Shown: positions 20,754 to 34,400, counted from the first letter of the stretch. The stretch: DNA of 64,000 nucleotides from Piezodorus guildinii (GCA_023052935.1 CM041294.1:88582616-88646615); one strand, 5' to 3'. Made by a program: numbers and translations. The notes: generated from the letters alone by a model not told the origin.

Positions 20754-21262
20754 AATGACACGATGCAATCAAATTATCAACGAGTAAATTGTTCAATTGA
20801 TGAAGGAAAGTTCTTGTGCAAAAATAAGAAATGTATCAGTATGAAAAAGATATGTTATGGTTACATAACAGTGAAGATTGGTCTGAAGAAGGTGTTCACT
20901 GTAAAGTCGGGCGGTGCACACCGAAATGTAAAAGGAGAGGTTGGGTCTGCATTGCTAGGCCAATTGGATCCCAATGTGCATTGGATGTCCTCCAAGAACC
21001 AATGAAACAACTAAAGGCTGCAGTATCAAACCAGACGCTCCTTTAACAAGCTTGGTTGAGTTCATTAAAGATATGCCACGCCTTAAAATAAGATACCCTG
21101 CGAGGTTCAAATTCCTGAAAAATAAACGATTAGCATCATTTCTAAATCTTTACAAAGAGTAGTAAAATGTAAAAAACGCATGTTCAGTATATTATCAGGG
21201 AAAGTTCAGACATCAAATAGGACTATTATTGGTAGATCTATTATTAATAATACTGGAACTGT
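20754..21262 (+). pseudogene. LDLa/Cys-rich cassette, copy C
   Basis: Directly follows copy B in tandem. Has small deletions in the LDLa module (about 20865) and near 20978 relative to A and B, so its frames are broken. Diverges from A and B after about 21260. Confidence 0.7.
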
Positions 21263-21316
21263 TGATACTCATTATAGAGCCTCGTTTGAGGCTCAGTCTC
21301 AACCTTCACAAAAACA

Positions 21317-21937
21317 ATGAAGACGGGCGGTTCAGAGGGAATATGGCATCGTATTCGCAGTAGGAGAGGACCAAAACATGAGGGGTCCAATGTCAGACCT
21401 CTTACTAAAACAGCTGTTCCTGAGGCCGGTAAATCCGCTACAACACAAGATCCTATGCCATTTAATAATAGAGGAAAAGAACTATACCACTCAGACTTTG
21501 CATGGGAAAGAAACGAGAGCAATGAGAACAAATCAACCTCAACTTTACCTTCAAATTTGCGATATTTAAAGGGAATCAAAGGAACTGACAGTCTTTTTTC
21601 ATTTCGTAAAAAAAATGGAACTAGCGAAAATGCAGAAAACAAAGGAAACATTCAAGGAAGTATCGAAACCCAAAATGAAAAGCAAACATTAAATCCATTT
21701 AGGGAAGAAACTGGAGGAAAAAAAGGAATGTACGATTCCGAATTTTTTCGTACAAATAATGAAAGTAACGAAATGAAAGAAAGAGAGAAACTTTTAGAAA
21801 TCAGCCAAATAAATAAAACAACAACTCCGAATCCGTCAACTAATACGACATTACAACCTATTATACAGAACAATGAAGGGGGAAAGAACGTAGGGGACGC
21901 TGATTTTGCTTGGAAAAGCGATGAAAATGGTGAATAA
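21317..21937 (+). CDS. Acidic-motif repeat region, open 206 codons
   Basis: Hydrophilic, Asn/Glu/Lys/Thr-rich. Contains recurring short motifs of the same kind as block 1: ELYHSDFAWERNES, GMYDSEFFRTNNES and NVGDADFAWKSDENG. They are separated by Ser/Thr/Asn linkers of 40-70 residues. No known domain. Lies between cassette C and the second Thr-rich block; probably part of the same gene. Confidence 0.45.
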   Translation: MKTGGSEGIWHRIRSRRGPKHEGSNVRPLTKTAVPEAGKSATTQDPMPFNNRGKELYHSDFAWERNESNENKSTSTLPSNLRYLKGIKGTDSLFSFRKKNGTSENAENKGNIQGSIETQNEKQTLNPFREETGGKKGMYDSEFFRTNNESNEMKEREKLLEISQINKTTTPNPSTNTTLQPIIQNNEGGKNVGDADFAWKSDENGE

Positions 21938-21954
21938 AAAAATGTGAGAAATAA

Positions 21955-23157
21955 GAGAAAGAAATCGAACTCTCAAGAGAATTAAGTGACCCTGATTTCA
22001 TTAAAATAACCAATGGAAGTAGCGAACTGAAAGAAATGGACAAACATAATAAAAATAACGATACAATAATTGGCAATAATTTTATGGAAGAGGATGAAGA
22101 GACAAAAGAATTGGGAGACGTTGCCAGAAGACCTAGTAAAAGCAGATAAAATAATGCCATAAACAAAATCACCCCAATTAACGAAACGCTAAAAGAAAAG
22201 AATACGAGTACAGTTTCCACAACATTTAAACCTTTCACTGAAGCAGGCGAAGGATTTGTAGGTGATCCCGATTTTATCAAAAGAACTAATGAAAACAGCG
22301 AGGTAAAAGAATTGGACAAACCCAGTAAAAGTAACGAAACAACAAAAGATAATACCACGAGTTCAGTAAGCCCTAAAACACTTAAACCTATTGGCAACGA
22401 AACGCTACAAGACCATACTAGTACCACAAGTCCTAAAACAATTGAAAATACAAGAAACGAAACTAATACTACAACAACAGCAAGCTGGAAAAAACGATAA
22501 TACTAAGACCACAGTAAGCCCTACAACACTTGAGCCTACAGGTAATGAAACGATAAAAGATAATACTAAGTCTGCAGCAAGTCCTACAACACTTGAGCCT
22601 ACAGGAAACGAACGCTGAACGATAATATAACGACTTCGGCAAGTCCTACAACACTTGATTCTACAAGTAACGAAGCGATGAACGATAATACACGTACTAC
22701 CGCATTTGGAGGGCCTACAACAAATGAACCTACAAGTAACGAAACGTTAAATGATAATACTACGACCTCAGCAAGCCCTGCAACAGTCGAACCTGCAAGT
22801 AACGAAACAACTACAGATAATAATACATCTACAGGAAACCCTAGAACACATGAACCTAAAAGTAACGAAACATTGAAAGATAATTCTACGAGCACAACAA
22901 GCTCAACAACACTTGAACCTACAAGGAACGAAACGCTTAAAGGTAATAGCATGACTTCAATAAGCCCTACAACACTTGAGCCTACGGGTAGTGAAACCCA
23001 AAAAGAAAACAACGACTACATCAAACCCCACGGTGGAAGATGGAGGAATGAAAGAATCAGTCAATCCTGCCTGATTTTGGATAGGAAACTAAAAAAAATG
23101 ACAAATCAAGTACAAGTAATGAAACTTGAAAGAAAAACATCACGGCTCCAACACTAG
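21955..23157 (+). pseudogene. Thr/Ser-rich mucin-like tandem repeats, block 2
   Basis: The first part (21955-22500) duplicates block 1. Then about ten 63-bp units follow (about 22500-23000), each encoding 21 residues like SPTTLEPTGNETIKDNT. The N-E-T and D-N-T sequons recur every unit, as in heavily glycosylated mucin-like stalks. Single-base shifts (near 22498, 22615 and others) scatter the units over frames. Confidence 0.65.
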
Positions 23158-24463
23158 TACTTAAAAGTGACAAAAGTGAAAAAGAAAAACAGACGACGAC
23201 AATAACTCCGTTGATAACTGAGGAGGAAAGTAATGAAAATAGTGAACTTGAAGTCATAGGCGAAACTCGAAAATAATGATACCTACAACAATACATCAAG
23301 CACCTTGGAATCGGAATCTCATAAAGGATTAGAAGAAGATAGAAAATGATAAGAGAAGTGATGAACGAAGCGAAATAGAAGCAGACAGTTCTCCCAATAA
23401 AACTGAAAAAAATCCTCAAATTATTTTTGAGTTTGGAATGTCTAAGTAATCAGAAATGTGGTTAACATAAGGCTACCGGATTTTAATAGCTAACGGTGAA
23501 TAAAAGAATCCTAATTATTTTTTTTAGAAAATGTTTCACCCATTTTACAGTTATTGGCCTTTTAAAAATGTTTATCTTATTTTTGACATTTAAATTGTAT
23601 TTATTGACTAATTTTGACTACATGTAGCATGGGTATTTGTTTAGGAGACTTTTCAGTTATAATTGACGGTTTATAGAAATTTGACTTACTAGCAATGTTC
23701 TAAAATAAAACGTTATATTTTAACTAATTTTGAGTTATAATAAAATATTTTTGGCTTGAAATTTATTTTTATAAACGTTCTCTGACATGTTTATCATTCA
23801 TGATTTCCTATTGTTTTTTCAATCAAGGGTATTTTTCAAAATTGTTCCAATATAAATTTAAAATAGTAAAATACGTTTGGACTACTACGGGATAAAGAGA
23901 AAAGTTTTTAGGTTAGTTTGCACAAAGACGAAACTCCAAAGTAAAACGTAAAAAAAAATATCAAAGTCTGTCTAGCCGTTTTAGATATAATTGTAAAACT
24001 AGAGAATAGTGCTTTGCATCCCTAAGATATCATAGTTTAGAAAACAACTGATATTACAGAAAACTGATGATTTAATTATTATGTAATCAATAAAAGTTTA
24101 TTCATTACTACGTTACTTTATTGAAACCAATTTATTACAAATACACCTACATTTCATAAGCAATAAGTCAGCAGGTATCTGGTTTTTATTTACCTAGCGT
24201 AAACTGGACAGTTATTGACACCCTTAAGACTACATTTCTGCGGTAAAATTAAAAACTTTTATGAAGGGATCAAATTGAAACTTCCTATAGCTACTCTTTA
24301 TCTATCTTTATATAGACTCAAGAGGTGTTTTGGGGTCAAAAGTTCAATAATTTTCTCTATATGCCAATTTTTATCGTAAAAAGCCCCAAAACTAGTTATT
24401 GACACCATGTGGATGGATTATTGACATCAAGCTATTGACACCCCCTGTTCCCTAAACTTTTAT
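23158..24463. other. Tail of repeat region and AT-rich spacer
   Basis: To about 23450 there are still short Glu/Ser/Lys-rich frames continuing the mucin-like region. Beyond that, AT-rich sequence without a gene. From 24200 to 24450 the motif TTATTGACACC occurs several times. Confidence 0.4.
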
Positions 24464-24856
24464 TACTTTCACTTACTATATATATAAGGGAAAGTATTGT
24501 GATCGTGAAAATTTTCGAATTCCAGTTTTCAACGGAAATACACGTTTTAGCGTCCCTGAGTCCAAATAACCAAGTCCCACAAGAAGGTCTCTTGTGTGTG
24601 TTGTGTCCGTGTGTGGTAACTCCCGGGCGGAAACGAAAATCCTAAAATTGAAATTGCATATTTAAGACAAATATACGCCCGAGACGTTACCAAACCTTAT
24701 AATGAGCTCATCATAATGAGCTTACCAGAAGAGCCACTTTGAAATTCAAAATAATTTATTCTTCAACCATTTATTTGTATCTTTAAATGTATTTAAAAAT
24801 TCTTAAATTAATTTTAACAAGGGAGGTAAGGGAAAGTCGTGTGTTGCGCGCACCAG
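24464..24856 (-). mobile_element. (AC)n-cored element, internally deleted copy
   Basis: Minus-oriented copy with both ends: terminal palindrome TACTTTCACTTACTATATATA at the left and GTTGCGCGCACCAG at the right. The middle is shortened and the AC tract is only a few units. Confidence 0.8.
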
Positions 24857-26149
24857 ATTTTTTTTCTCTTACTGGTGTGTTTTCTTGGTGGCTGCACCCT
24901 CAACCAACTTCCTTATTCATATAGTCAAAACGGTCAACAACTACTCCATTATTATAAGACGTATGAATTTTCAAGAAATATAAACATTATATTTTTTACA
25001 ATTATATTTTTTACAATTATATTTATCAAAGTTGTTTTCAAGTGAAGATATTCCCACTCGTTAGATCAATGTATATCAATCACATTTATTTAGCAAACGA
25101 TATACCACGATTACGTTACATCTAAAATATAGTGAGTAATTTTAGGTATATAGGGTGCCTACTTCTATTGGATCGCTATTGTATATTTAACAGAATTAAA
25201 TGGCAACTTATTAGACTAAAGTTAGAATTATGGTTGATGAGGAAAGTGATTTAAAAACAACTTAACCTATTACTATTATTAATCTAATATAACTATAAAT
25301 AACTTGTTTCTAATATCGAGACACATTGAAAAAATAGAACAAAAACTACAATTCTTTATCTTTGCTTGCGGTTTGGTGAATTCAATTTGATAAATAAAAT
25401 AATTTAAATTAAAATTGCTTCAAATTACGAAAGATGTTGATAGTGACTATGTTGAATAAGGTTATATAAAATAAATACAGGTGAATAGAAATAAGCTACT
25501 CTGTTTATGATAAATAAAAGATTATTATTTCACGTCAGATATCATTTTTTTAACTCTATGTTGCAATTACATACCAGTACCAAGTAGCCACATCCAAATT
25601 ATTCAATAACATCGTTTTACCTTTTAAACATAACCGTTGTATATTATCACAACTCCATTGCAACTCATAAATCATTGCAAGTCATTCAAATTGAATACTT
25701 ATAATTTTTATGGAAACGTATAGTAATATGTATTTTATTATAACTGGAACCTATAATGTGAATGTATATTTTATGTCATCCTCGTCACCAACTAATATGT
25801 ATTTTATTATAAGTGGAAAATATACTGTGAATGTATATTTTATAAATAAGAACGCATATAAACAATCAACACACACTTATATTTGAATTAATAATCACAT
25901 ATGTTGATTATATGGGAAGGTTACTTACTGGGAACCAGTTTGCCACAGTTAACTTTTGTTTTACGTTTTAGAAAAATATATTTTTAAACCATTTAGAATA
26001 TTAATAAAAACTATCCTATCATTTAAGTTGGACCAAACAACAGATACTTACGAAGTTTTATCAAAGTCGATTCAGTAATTTCAGAGTTTATCGCGAACAA
26101 ACATTGTGAAACGAGATTTATAATTATATTAATATATATATATATATAT
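24857..26149. other. AT-rich sequence with a short direct duplication
   Basis: About 25727-25787 and 25793-25847 repeat a segment with ATATGTATTTTATTATAA and GTGAATGTATATTTTAT. (TA)n lies at 26131-26152. No gene seen. Confidence 0.5.
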
Positions 26150-26152
26150 ATA

Positions 26153-26293
26153 GATTATCAAAAATAATCACTTAGTATTATCGGCTTATCATCACTTTCT
26201 ACTAACTTTTAAAAGCTTGTGTATGAGATAATATTTTTTCTGAAATCTCAAGCTTTCCAACGGCATATCATACATGTATATTACTGTTAAAGA

Positions 26294-26324
<31 letters not shown>

Positions 26325-27144
26325 GTCATCCATAGCGTAGTTGCTAGCATAACAGCTTTCTATGCCAAAGGTCGTGGGTTCAAACCTGCGGGTGGCCCTA
26401 GGATTTTTTAATGGGAGTAAAAAATCCTTAGTTATGCCGTCCTTCGGAGGGGACGTTAAAAGGTGGTCCCGAGCCTGTGCGATGTCTGGTACTCGTTAAA
26501 GATCCCTATCCTAATAAAACATGGATAGGCTGAAATTTAGGACTCCCACTGTAGCATCGTCCGATTAGCCATAGTAGCATAAAGTGACGTTAAACGAATA
26601 AACAAACAACAAACAAATAAAAGTTGCATTTACATTTTTTTTTTCAGTTTTTAACTTTTACAAAATTAAAGGTACTTTAGAGTAAGAAAATCTAAAATAT
26701 CGGCATTTAAGCCTAGTCAGACTATTTCAATCAGAATGAGACCTAAATGATATTACAGCCTATTGAATTTTACATCGATATGGCGAGTTTAAACAAAATC
26801 GTCGGAACTGTTTTTGAGAAAATCGTAAAAAGGGGCAAAATACATAGTTTAAAGTGATTCTTCTGGTAAGCTGATTTTGATGAAAAAGATTTTGTAACGT
26901 CTCGGTTACAAAATTATAGTTGTCTTTGTTATAGCGTATAGTTGTCTTAATTATGAAATTTCAGTTTCATAGGACTTACTATTTCCGCCCGGGAGTAACC
27001 ACACACACACATACACACACCTTTTTGCGGGACTTGGTTATTAGGACTCAGGGGACCCTAAAACGTGTATTTCCGTTGAAAACTGGAATTCGAAAATTTT
27101 CACGATCGCAATATTTTCCCTTACTATATATAGTAAGTGAAAGT
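26153..27144 (+). mobile_element. (AC)n-cored element copy with SINE inside
   Basis: The left part to about 26300 and the right part from about 26625 match other copies. The SINE separates them. Ends with the AC tract (27000-27018) and the palindrome TACTATATATAGTA then GTGAAAGT. A small inverted fragment of the opposite end lies at 27176-27256. Confidence 0.78.
26322..26622 (+). mobile_element. tRNA-derived SINE
   Basis: A-box-like TAGCGTAGTTGCTAGC and B-box GTGGGTTCAAACCTG, followed by a conserved body (GGGGACGTTAAAAGGTGGTC, TACTCGTTAAAGATCCC) and an (AAAC)-rich tail. Other copies in the window share the body. Confidence 0.78.
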
Positions 27145-27256
27145 AAAAAATAATTCGTTAACAATTTTTTTGTATCTCTCAATGTATTTAAAAATTCTTA
27201 AATTAATTTTAACAACGGAGGTAAGTGAAAGTCGTGTGTTGTGCGCACCAGATTAT

Positions 27257-28010
27257 TTTCATTTTTTAAATTTTTAACGAGTACAAAGTCGCTCGACGAA
27301 CTCCAATTATTTTAGATGCTGATTTAATGGAGGAACCATCCTCATCATCATCAAGGCATCCTCTAAATAATTCTGGCTATAACTTGGCTTCTAAGGCAGA
27401 CTAGCACTCGTACGCAAAAAAAAAAAAAAAAAAAATTTACTTGTAGGAACTGACAGTGTCAATAACTAGTCATTGAGCCTAGAAACTATTAATTGACACC
27501 CCATGTCAATAACTAGTTACACTAGAATTAAAGTTAAAAAAAAAACATAGCAGATTTTTCAAGAAGATTGAACTATCAAAATTAAAATATTAAACTATTA
27601 AAATTAATATTTAAACAAAAAATGAAAATTTAGTGTCAATAACAAAATACATTGCAAAAAAATGACCTGTTATAGTCACTCCTGAATAATGGGACTTACC
27701 GTTTAAATATATATAAAAAAATATAAAACTATAAATATATATAAAAAATATATAACTTAAATATATAAAAAATAATATTTAATTTGATTATTTTAATTTA
27801 AAATCACTCCAGTCACCTCAAATATAGATTAGCTAATAAATATTTTCTCTGTCTTTAAAAATAACTCAGTAATTGAATTAAATTACTTAAAAAGATTTTA
27901 GAAGAAAGAAAATCCTTGAATTCCTTGAGAGCAAGTTAAAATGAATAGATTCATGATGAATGCTAAAACTGGAATGGGAGGCTGAAAGTACAACGAAGAG
28001 AGTAAGAACA
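27257..28010. other. AT-rich spacer
   Basis: A-runs and TA-rich stretches. TGTCAATAACTAG motifs at 27452-27535, opposite in sense to those at 24200-24450. No gene recognised. Confidence 0.4.
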
Positions 28011-28350
28011 CCCCCCTCCAAAAAAAAAAAAAAAAAAAATAAAAAAATAAAATAAATGATGTTGAGGAGAAGTTAATAACAACACTTTAATTAAATAATA
28101 CTTGATTCAGTGTGCCAACGTTTCGGCCTAAATATTAGGATATCTTCAGGGCTGTAATACAAAAGATATCCTGTTCTATTCGGCCCCAGGTATAAGAAAT
28201 CATAATGATGTAAAGATGGTTTACTGTATGCAGATAATAACCTAAATTTTAAGCCTTCTGGTGGTTGGCACACTAAATTAAGTTTTACTTAATTAAAGTG
28301 TTTTGATGACTACATTCCGAATAAACTTCTCTTGAATACCTACATAAAAA
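28011..28350. repeat. Interspersed repeat with GCCGAAACGTTGGCAC motif
   Basis: On the minus strand CTGAAGATAT is followed by a short hairpin (CCTAA...TTAGG) and CCGAAACGTTGGCAC. AACACTTTAATTAA occurs near 28082, and its complement near 28287. Related copies at 33000-33215 and 48655-48795. Class uncertain. Confidence 0.45.
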
Positions 28351-28570
28351 TAGAGTAAGGTGTGATCGGATCTAGATTGATGTCGAAAAAAAAAAAAAAA
28401 AAAAAAAGAGTGAAAGTAATAATTAGTTTTAATTATAGATCTTGTAACATAAAAAAATATATCTATTTACATAATTTACAAAGAAATAAGATTTATATAA
28501 CTGTTAAGTCTATAAGAACATTCAGAATCTTGGATTACATAATGTAGGACAAACGTCGAGATAAAAAAGA

Positions 28571-28576
28571 TTTATT
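28571..28576 (-). terminator. Poly(A) signal of the SLC5 gene
   Basis: AATAAA on the minus strand, about 115 bases past the stop codon of the last SLC5 exon. Confidence 0.6.
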
Positions 28577-28690
28577 CATATTTATGCTCTGATGGGTCTT
28601 TTTTTCTACTGCTGACATGGATGAACATCTGCGTTCATGTGACTGTACCAAGCTCGTCAAGCTTCCTCAACTTCACAACATCCCTCTTTC

Positions 28691-28931
28691 TTATAAGTTC
28701 ACCAGTTCTGTTTCCTTCGTCGGAACTGTAGAATACGTCGGGAGGAACCTGTGTATATGTGGGGATAAGAGATTTCTGTCGAGATCTTGAAGTTTTGTGG
28801 GACCTGTCAGATAGCTGACTATGAGACCCAGGATGATAACTATGCAACAGCCGATCGCGCTGTAGTAATACGCCGAAATCTCGTACAGGAAGAAGGTTTT
28901 GCCGTAAACGTCTTCTGTTGGAGGTAGGGTT
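28691..28931 (-). CDS. SLC5 exon 13 (last)
   Basis: Acceptor TCTGTCTTCTAG. Joins as V-T-L-P-P, then a final membrane segment (SAIGCCIVIILGLIVSYLTG), the conserved LLSPHIHRFLP tail and stop TAA at 28693-28691. The last residues, ETELVNL, end without a classic PDZ motif. Confidence 0.9.
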
Positions 28932-29141
28932 CTAGAAGACAGAAGAAACAAAAATAGTTCACGTTTTTCCATTATTAACTATAATAAAAATTATGAGAGG
29001 ATCAGAATGGCGCTTTAAGTTTGGTCTTATATCCATAAATTAACCAAATGTTAATAGGTATATTTAACTAACAAAATGGCAAACAGGTACTGACCATTTA
29101 GGCTTTGGTTTCAAATCTGAATGAAGGTCATTTCGATTATA

Positions 29142-29173
<32 letters not shown>

Positions 29174-31403
29174 CTAACAAAATAAAGTGACTCTTTTTAT
29201 GTGAATGACAATTGCAAAAAACAAGCAAAAAATGTTTGGTAAATAATTATGACCTATATAGATATCACAAATATGAATGGTATGTGATCAAATATAAAGT
29301 ACATATCATTTTAAGATCATGTTTAAGATATAAATATCAATGTTTTATATAATTGTTGTTTAAATGTTTTAGTTTAATGTAAACTTGATTTTTATGTTGT
29401 AGTATTATTTTTAGTTTTTAATACAATATTCTGAAGATAAGGTGATTAGACTTCAAAACGCTAATTATGTATAACCGATATGTATTAAATGATATTGTTG
29501 TTGAAGAGAGTGTTCTAATTTGAATATAATAATAGATCTATCAAAATAAATCACAATAGTTCTGATTCCTCCATTTTTCCTCAATCTGTTGGTGTTTCTC
29601 AAGGCCATCCCAGGACCCGTTCTTTATACAATCTACACAGCTGATATCCCAACTCATACTAACACTTTCTTTTCTACCTATGCTGATGACACGTGTGTGC
29701 TATCATTAGATGATGATCCAGTTACTGCCTCTCACACTCTTCAATCCCACATCCGAGATCTTGAAGTATGGTGCCACAATTTTAGGATTAAAATTAATTC
29801 TAACGAATTCCACCAAGAAACCTTTACACTTCGTCGTAAGCCAATGACTTCCTGCCATACAGTATCCTTTAATGACACTCCACTAGCCCCTGTTGTACAG
29901 ATTCGATACCTAGGACTCCACCTTGAGAAAAGCCTAACTTGGAATCCCCAGACGAGACTGAAACGACAAGAAACTCCCAAAAGTTTTCGACTACTTCAAC
30001 ACTTACTGGACAAACGGTCAAACCTTCCACTTAATTAGAAAAGAGTTATTTATATGACCATCATAAGACCGGTATGGACTTACGGAGTAGAGCTATGGGG
30101 CTCTACTAAACCATCCAATTTTTCTTGTATCCAATCCTTATAATCAAAATTCTTCGTAAAATCCTTAACGCTCCTTACTTTTTAACGAATTAACCCATCC
30201 ACAAAGACCTCAATGTTTCATATGCTACTGAATTAGCCCGAACCAGGTATCAATGATCCCATGAAAAACTCCATTCAGACTTTAACCCACTAGTTTCTAT
30301 CTTTCCTGACTTGTTTCCTCAGCGATTCCTGATAATCTTCCGAGACTTCTGAAAAGAAAATGGCACCGAGACCTTATAGTTTAGAATATTTTTAGAGTGC
30401 TGCCAATGAGTCTGTACATGTATTTCATGTCAGTTTACTATGTCCATCACATTTACTTGATGTATATGTTGTAAATATTAATAAATATGATTAAAAAATA
30501 GAGAATATAGTAGAGAATAATAAGTCTTGTGTTGCGCGAACCAGTTTTTCAAAACATTCTTCTTCTTCTTCCAGTGGCGCGACAGGCCGTGTAGGCCCTG
30601 GGCCTCGTGGTGTAAACCCCTGCGAGTTTACATTCACGTATTCACGATGCAATTTTTAATGTAGGGTCATCAACTCCCTACGACTAATTTTGTGAGTGGC
30701 CACCCTTTGACTGACGGGTCTCACATACCCGGGGGAGAGACTGTGAGTGAATCCCCATTTTCAAAACATTAATTTCATTAATTAGCATATTGTACATGTA
30801 ATAATAATAATAATAAGGACTTATTTGTTAATAATTAAAGTATTAATTAATACTTACACATTCGTCATGGTGATATTAAAAGGACAGTTTTCTACCGACA
30901 CAGGCTTGACACCTTGAACAACAACCCCGGCAGCAATGGCAGAAGTAGAACATACCACGATCCATCCCATCACTAGGAGACTCACCAGACCACCAATGGT
31001 CGTGCCCTGAGCAAATCATTCAAACGTCACCGATTGTGTATTACTAAACAATTGATTTTACTTGTATTTAAGCGTACTTACAATGCTATTCGCCTGCGGG
31101 AAAAACATGCCTAGGACGAACATTCCCAACAAAGTCCCGCTGGTCAGACCGCCAAGTGAGTTGGATAGCTGAAAAAAAAAAAAAAATATTACGTTAAATT
31201 TACTAATGATTAGTTTGACTTGAGGAAGTTCTTCTTAGTTTTACATATAAATAAAGCACCATTTTATCCCATCATATCTTTATTATTATAATTAACTATA
31301 TAACTCGTCAATATTCTTCTCTTCGAAGTTTCGGGGCTATGTCCCCATTATCAAGACTATTGTTTAATAAATTTTGGAATTTAACAAAATTTACTAATCT
31401 ATG

Positions 31404-31455
<52 letters not shown>

Positions 31456-34400
31456 ATAAAGTCATTTATTAGATAACAATTTCATATTATATTATTAACT
31501 AATAATTTACCTTTTTGTTCCTTATTTATTGATATAGATTTTTTGTAGTTAACAGCTAAATGTCGACTATTACTGTTAAATTAACTGAATTCGCTAGATA
31601 TATGTATCCTTTCCTATATTATAATAAAATTGAAATATTGTAGGCTATTAACTCCTTCACCATATATACATACACCAATTATACATCTACCATGTCAACA
31701 ACAGTTTTAATACTCAGCCCGCTCACTTGTAATTATTGGGTTGCAAGATAGGTTCGTAGCGTTTTTCAATATTTCAATTTAATACTTTCTGTGTTTATAA
31801 AATCTTGTTTACTTGGTCATTAATGTTTATATCCTGCCAAATGGCAAGAGCTCTATTTTAGAGTAAATGTAATAAACAGGGTCTCAGATTCATTATTGTT
31901 ACTCTCAATGTTTTAACCTAGCAAGGAGGTTTTGTTGGCGTGCACTGTAAAGATAAAAACTTTTTTCTTTATTCTTAATTTATTGGAACATACAGCTGTT
32001 AAAAAAAAAAAAACCCTTACTTTTAAGCTATTTTCACATAAGAATCGTGTATTATCTATAATTTCTTATTAAATGAATTATGACCCAATAGCTGTTCATT
32101 TTAGGTTTTATATTTGCTTAGTTTCTTAAATTTTTTGTACGTTTATAATTTTGGAAATGGCTTTTTATGTAGTGGTTGTGACTTAAAGCGTTCTAACGTA
32201 TTGTATACAAAGTCGTGCGATTTCTCTGTATACACGGTATCTTATAATTAAGTGAATATCTACATGTATATCTATATGCGAGGAGCAAATATGGATCCAT
32301 GCAGCACTCCACGATTGATCGAATTGAGGACATTTTTAAACACTACCGAACAGAATACTTTAAGAAAACAAAATAAAAATAACATAAAATAAACATAAAT
32401 TTAAATAATAACAAAATAAATTAACAACCTGCTCTAAAGAACATATAAGAGCAGGATAAGTTAAATAAATCATCTAATACACAATCATACCTATCTACAA
32501 TATTTACATTCTACTCATGGGAACTCCGAGCCTTGCCTCCCACGCGGATGGCAAACCAGGGCTCCAGGAGTCCCAGTGCTTCTCTCCCAGCCGCGTCACT
32601 GCTTTCCTAGGCCAGTGGAGGCTGAGTCATGGCACTAGAGTTACAAAAGTTTACAGAAGTAAAGTGATGTAACATTATATCACCTTATCGCTAATTTTCA
32701 ATATCAAGCAGATATTATACTACATTTAATGGATAATAGTAATGCCCTGAAATGGAAAATCAGTTGAGGATATTTAGTATTCCGGCAGGAGTACACTTAC
32801 CATCCACCTAAATCAGAATACTCACCGTCGCCTGCAACTTTTTCTAGATACTATATTCAGAAAATGGTAAAAACCACAGCTTCGAAGAAAAATAAGCCAC
32901 CGGACATACACAAACTACTCAATCTCCCAACCACACAAGATTTCATAATGATGTGAGAATGGTTGACTGTGTGTAGATATTGAGAAGAAGTTAATTTGGA
33001 ATGCAGTATCTAAAAAATTAATTTATTAGTGTCTATTTTTCGACCTAAATTTTATTTTAAAGGATTGGAGGCATTTTCGGGTGATCTTCAATCATCCTGA
33101 AGATTGAGGCCGAATCTTAGGCACAAATAAATTAAGTTTGTAATTAATTATTTAATTAAAATTTGTTTTAATAACAACACCCCCAATTTACTTCTCCCGA
33201 TACGATATTTCATTTTAAGAAGGCGTATCCAATTTTTGGACTCTCTAAAATACTTTACTTACAAATGCTTCTCGACATTTTTATACAAATTTACTTTCTA
33301 ACCAACTACAAATGTCAACAACACAAGTGACAAGTGACGGGAACATACCCGCCACCTATGACAGCAACATTTCTGTGTAAAATCACTTATAATTTTTTCT
33401 ATTTCGAATTTTAACACAAAAAAAAGTATTATGAATCTCAAACTATAATACAAAAATATAATTTCTAATAAATAACTATAGAATTAAAATGTAATATCCA
33501 AACAGTGAAAGTATACATATTATTAAATAATGGTTTTGGAATCTAGAAACACAATTAAATATATATGAATATAAATAAACTTTTTTTAGTTAAAGTTTGA
33601 CCAAAATAATATAACAAATGATATTGTTATTAATTATCGTTATGGAAAGTAGATGAAAGTATCCATCCAACGATCCAACTTTCCAGCACGCTCAACTATG
33701 GGAATAACACCATTTCACCTACCCTATTTCTCACCGTGTATCGCCGCCTTTAGACTCTTCAAAATATTAGGGGCCAACGCTCCCCAAGAGTGGCGTAAAA
33801 AATCGAAAAGTTTATGCGCGAAAAACACATTTCATTTAATATCTATAGTTCTAGGGAAGGTAGAAAAATAGGTTTGGCGTCAAAATTACCAAAATTCCTA
33901 GCAAAATATTTAAAAAATAAGCTATTAAAAGTTTTAAGTTTTATGCCTGGTATTAACCCTTTTTTTAAACATCATTTATTGAAATTTACAACTGTACTTC
34001 ATAATACAAGTAAATATGACAAAAGAAAAATGACATGAAACAGACTTGAAGAGTAGATATTCTTCAAGTCTATTTCATGTCAATAGTAGAACTACTTCTG
34101 TAAATTTTATGAACCAGAAGATCTCGAGGCCATCTTCTTTTAAGACACCTCGGAGGATTGTCAGAAACCGAAGAGGAAGCAAGGATTGAAATTAGTTGAT
34201 TAGAGTGGGAGAAGAGTTTGTTATGGAAGGAGTGATATTAGGAGGTAATAACTCTAAAAATATAAATTATTCAATTAAATATAAATTATATTATACCGAA
34301 CTATTTAGGTGTTAATAAATAAATTAATATTTTTAACCGAGTCTGACATCCTACTGAAATTACAAAAATAATATTAAAATAAAGTAACAAAAGTTTACAT

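Noticed and set aside
17881..23157. Modular serine protease or LDL-receptor-type gene
   Set aside because: LDLa modules are present, but no His/Asp/Ser protease motif, YWTD propeller or transmembrane segment was found.
32270..32380. Short coding piece (MDPCSTPRLIEL)
   Set aside because: Too short, ends in A-rich sequence and has no second motif.
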